Assembly (NCBI GenBank): GCA_028281105.1
Contig: JANQKQ010000014.1
Location: forward strand, 1 to 49,703
Length of the DNA stretch: 49,703 nt
Origin: Rhizobiaceae bacterium
GTDB lineage: Bacteria; Pseudomonadota; Alphaproteobacteria; Rhizobiales; Rhizobiaceae
Direction of reading: 5' to 3'
Made by a program: the position numbers and the translations under genes. The notes under the pieces were generated by a model that worked only from the letters and a program-made list of their open reading frames with translations, ran no database searches and was not told the origin of the DNA. Below are positions 46,620 to 49,703 of this stretch, one piece after another. Each line of letters begins with the position of its first letter. Position 1 is the first letter of the stretch.

Positions 46620-48568
46620 TAGTTAAGCGCCAGCTGCGTGCCGCCTTCCTCGCGCTCGCGCACCAGATTGTCGATACGGTCGCGTTCGGCCTCGAATTGC
46701 GCAAGCTCTTCGCCCTGCAACGTCTTGCCCCTGGGCAGGCGGATGCGCATGGGATCGACCTTGTTGCCGTTAACGATGACTTCGTAGTGCAGATGCGGGC
46801 CGGTGGAATAGCCGGTTGAGCCTACGGTGCCGATGATCTGGCCCTGGCGCACCCGCGCTCCCGGCGCTACTCCCTTGGCGATCGTGCTCTGATGCGAGTA
46901 CGAGGTCATGTATCCGTTTGCATGACGGATAATGGTCCGCTTGCCGTGGCCGCCCGCCCAACCGGCCTTTTCGACCACGCCGTTGCCGGCGGCCACGATC
47001 GGCGTGCCGCGAGGGGCGGCCCAGTCCGCTCCCCAGTGCATTCTGCGAAGCCCCGAGATCGGGTGTCTGCGCACCCCGAACGGAGACCTGAACGTGCCAT
47101 TGGGCACCGGTTTCCTGAGCAGGAACTTCTTGGCGCTGCGGCCGGTCTCGTCATAATAGTCGATCAGGCCGGTCTCGCTGTCGCGAAAGCGATAGTAGCG
47201 CCGGGTGACGTCGCCCAGCCGGATGGAGGCATACAGGATCTCCGATTGAGCGCTCGGCGTGTCGTGATCATCTTCCAGCGACAGGAACACCGACAATTCG
47301 TCGGTCGGGGCGATGACGCTGCGAAAGTCCACGTCAAAGGCGAATACCCGCACCAGCGCCCTTGCAAGGTCGGCCGTCAGGCCCTCGGTAAGCGCGGCGC
47401 GGTAGATGCCGTCATAAGTTGAGGGAAGGCGCGAGACGATCGGTCGGTCGATATCGCCCTGCGTAAGCTCCGGTATCATGTCCGGCTCGTCTGCATAGAC
47501 GAATTGGCCATGGTCGGAGCGGGCCACGCTTACCAAATGGTTGGACCCGCGATAGACGCTGATCCGGCTGGCTCTGTTCGACGGCTGCCCGACGTCGTCG
47601 GCCTTGTCCACCTCGTAGGAGATGCGAAGGCTGTCGCCGGGTCTGAGCGGCTGGTTGCCGATGTCCGATGACAACACCGCCTGCAGCCGCTGGGCCTGTT
47701 CCTCGGCCATTCCCTCGCCCATCAGCACAGAAGCCAGATCCGCCTCGTCGCGAATCCGCACGAGCTGGTCGTCGTACCACTTGGTCGCCGTCGGATCGGT
47801 CTTGGAAAAGATCGAGACGTTCTCCGCGGTGATGGTGACGTCCGAGCCTTGCGGGGCGATCAGCCCGTCGACCAAGAACCTGGCCGGGTCGATATCGGGC
47901 AACGCGGCCAAGGAGGCGGTCTGGGCATCAAGCCCCGGCATCGAACGGCGCACGAACTCTTCGATCTCGTCGGCGCGCTGGCGCGCGGCAAAAGGCTCGC
48001 TCAACAGCGATGACGGAAACTCGACAACGCGAATGGAGACTTCACTTTCCACTTCCGCGCCGTAGATGAGGTCGTTCGATTTGGCGACCGCCTGGGTCTC
48101 GCCCGATTCGGAGAACACGGCCAGCGGATCGAACGGCGGATAGTTGAGCTCTCTGCTTGGCGCAACCGCCAGCGGCGCGCGAATATGCAGGAACGGACGG
48201 ACCTTGATCACCTCGCGATCGCCGTCACGCGTGACGGTGGACACCATCATCACGTTGGAATCGGAGCGCGAGATGTTGAGGTTGAGGCCGGGCCGTCCGC
48301 CTTTGGCGACCGGCGACTGAGAGTGCCGGCCCGGGCCGAGTAACTCGCTTAAAAACGCCTGCGCCGGCTGCGCCAGTTGCTGGCGGCCGTCCAGCGCGGC
48401 AAACAGCGCGCCACCCATCAACAGCAGCGAGGTCAGGCCCGCCAGAACCGCTCCGGCCAGCCAGCGAAAACTGATCTGGCGCCTGTCCGGCTCGCCTCTG
48501 GCGCCGGCCGCGATCGGCGGCTGGTCGCCGAGAAAACGCGCCTCCAGCATTCGGATGTCGCCGCTCAT
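46619..48568 (-). CDS. M23-family peptidoglycan endopeptidase, membrane-anchored
   Basis: The 649-residue protein has a short cytoplasmic N-terminus, one transmembrane helix (about residues 36-59, WLAGAVLAGLTSLLLMGGAL), a long periplasmic region of about 400 residues and a C-terminal LytM/M23 domain. The zinc ligands are in place: His511 and Asp515 (HWGADW), and His592 and His594 in GPHLHYEV. Such enzymes cut stem-peptide cross-links or activate amidases during growth and division. The ATG at 48568 is the first start; MLEARFLGDQ at 48550 is an alternative. Confidence 0.9.
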   Translation of the reverse strand: MSGDIRMLEARFLGDQPPIAAGARGEPDRRQISFRWLAGAVLAGLTSLLLMGGALFAALDGRQQLAQPAQAFLSELLGPGRHSQSPVAKGGRPGLNLNISRSDSNVMMVSTVTRDGDREVIKVRPFLHIRAPLAVAPSRELNYPPFDPLAVFSESGETQAVAKSNDLIYGAEVESEVSIRVVEFPSSLLSEPFAARQRADEIEEFVRRSMPGLDAQTASLAALPDIDPARFLVDGLIAPQGSDVTITAENVSIFSKTDPTATKWYDDQLVRIRDEADLASVLMGEGMAEEQAQRLQAVLSSDIGNQPLRPGDSLRISYEVDKADDVGQPSNRASRISVYRGSNHLVSVARSDHGQFVYADEPDMIPELTQGDIDRPIVSRLPSTYDGIYRAALTEGLTADLARALVRVFAFDVDFRSVIAPTDELSVFLSLEDDHDTPSAQSEILYASIRLGDVTRRYYRFRDSETGLIDYYDETGRSAKKFLLRKPVPNGTFRSPFGVRRHPISGLRRMHWGADWAAPRGTPIVAAGNGVVEKAGWAGGHGKRTIIRHANGYMTSYSHQSTIAKGVAPGARVRQGQIIGTVGSTGYSTGPHLHYEVIVNGNKVDPMRIRLPRGKTLQGEELAQFEAERDRIDNLVREREEGGTQLALN

Positions 48569-48807
48569 GCCGGCCGTGAATGTCGGTTGGTGCGATGCCC
48601 CGTCATCCCATTACCCATGCCCCGTCAGTCCAGGGATTTCTCATACACCGCAAAATCGGACAGAAAAGTGGCTTCCATGCCCCCGCTGCATGCCCGTCTA
48701 TCACGATTCACCCTCGGCGGCGATAGGTTCGCCAGACCGACGGCATGCCGCGCCGGCCGCACTTTTTCGGGCAGTTTCAAAAGATTGGCGTTTTGATCGA
48801 TTCCCGG

Positions 48808-48837
48808 TTGACAGTGGGCGAACGCGAAGCCTATATA
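48808..48837 (+). promoter_or_regulatory. rRNA operon promoter
   Basis: A perfect TTGACA (48808-48813) is 18 bp from TATATA (48832-48837), with an AT-rich stretch (AAAAGATTGGCGTTTTGATC) just upstream that may act as an UP element. The 240 bp between this and the M23 gene hold no gene that I can support. Confidence 0.75.
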
Positions 48838-49285
48838 CCCGCCACAACGAGAGCGGTGCGCCGCTGGCGATAGCTGCGTGTGCTCTCGCGAAATTCATGG
48901 AATTTGGCACCCCAGGTGCGAATTCTGGTGGCGGGCGAGCCCAGGTTCGTTGAGCTACACGATGCGGCGTTTCGCCGTCTCGGTTCTTTGACAATTGAAT
49001 AGGGAAAAAGAGAAACGTGGGTGGCGGAGTCCTGCGGAACTCGAAGGCTGTTTTCCTTTCAGCCTTTCGGGTTCAACACGAGACTTCGGCGGACACGTTT
49101 CGAGAACGTTACTAACAACATGGACCGGGTTTTCACGAACCCGGGAAATGGTGTGTTTACATATGTTCTCGTCAATTCTGCTGTGAGCGCTTCGGCGCGC
49201 GCAGCGGATCTAGCGTGACCAGTCATCGCGGTTGGGGTTTCGGCCTTGGCAGCGATGCATTTCCAGCCGATCAAAATCTCAAATC
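48838..49285 (+). other. Leader of the rRNA operon
   Basis: About 450 bases of untranslated leader run from the promoter to 16S. Near 49037-49065 an interrupted stem (AAGGCTG with CAGCCTT) is visible, probably part of precursor processing. The phrase CAATTGAATAGGGAAAAAGA and the segments after it closely resemble leaders of Hyphomicrobiales rRNA operons, from memory. Short frames inside it are not genes. Confidence 0.7.
48983..48995 (+). promoter_or_regulatory. boxA-like antitermination element
   Basis: GTTCTTTGACAAT corresponds to the E. coli boxA (TGCTCTTTAACAAT), which recruits NusB-S10 so that RNA polymerase reads through rRNA genes. Position in the leader fits. Confidence 0.6.

Positions 49286-49703
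<418 letters not shown>

Noticed and set aside
49059-49274. Short open frames in the rRNA leader
   Set aside because: They lie in an untranslated leader with boxA and processing stems, on both strands, without ribosome sites or recognisable products.

Overview
The window is a GC-rich chromosomal segment of an alphaproteobacterium, most likely in or near the Hyphomicrobiales (Rhizobiales). The evidence is a set of lineage-typical genes (a SciP/DUF1153 cell-cycle regulator, CobS/CobT, a CarD-type RNA polymerase regulator, DUF4167, DUF1178, DUF3108, a SUV3-like helicase followed by an S4-domain protein), the argJ-GNAT-mutT and prfA-prmC-DUF4167-clpB gene orders, and an alphaproteobacterial 16S rRNA start at the right edge with its characteristic leader. 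Almost all of the segment is dense housekeeping sequence. I see no prophage, insertion sequence, CRISPR array, toxin-antitoxin pair or defence island.

Layout: 1-2714 holds the 3' end of a DapA-superfamily aldolase, a stand-alone NAD(P)H-hydrate dehydratase and tRNA thiolase mnmA. 2866-6700 holds a hot-dog (HTD2/MaoC-like) dehydratase, sciP with a candidate CtrA box, and an enamidase-like amidohydrolase immediately followed by nicotinate phosphoribosyltransferase pncB. 6794-12500 (minus strand) holds carD, a seven-iron ferredoxin, an S4 RNA-binding protein, a SUV3-like helicase and a DUF3108 envelope protein. 12710-17838 holds rpmB, a queuosine-precursor-type transporter, the cobalt chelatase pair cobS-cobT, a J-domain protein and bolA. 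17844-22172 holds a CNNM/CorC-like membrane protein, aroB, aroK, a 47-residue membrane protein and a XerD-type recombinase. 22285-25363 holds accA and two tandem YafK/DpaA-like L,D-transpeptidase-fold proteins. 25370-33315 holds a fumarylacetoacetase-family enzyme, secA, a periplasmic parvulin, argJ, an acetyltransferase, mutT, a small membrane protein and a 50-residue Flp pilin. 33335-38573 holds an NDUFAF5-like protein, a ComF-like phosphoribosyltransferase, a nitrilase-family amidase, DUF1178, ubiG and lysC. 38648-46589 holds ptsP, prfA, prmC, DUF4167 and clpB. 46619-49703 holds an M23 envelope peptidase and the start of an rRNA operon.

How the genes fit together: clear functional units are aroK-aroB (shikimate pathway), cobS-cobT (cobalt insertion into the corrin ring), prfA-prmC (release factor and its methylase), secA with a secreted parvulin (protein export and folding), and the two envelope peptidoglycan enzymes. 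The most interesting items are the enamidase-like gene paired with pncB, a putative CtrA/CcrM control site in front of sciP with similar sites in front of an orphan Flp pilin, an NDUFAF5-like protein that has lost its glycine-rich SAM motif, the tandem DpaA-like pair, a tandem 11-bp repeat upstream of the DUF4167 gene, and a palindrome inside the ferredoxin promoter. I did not find a convincing wholly new multi-gene system.
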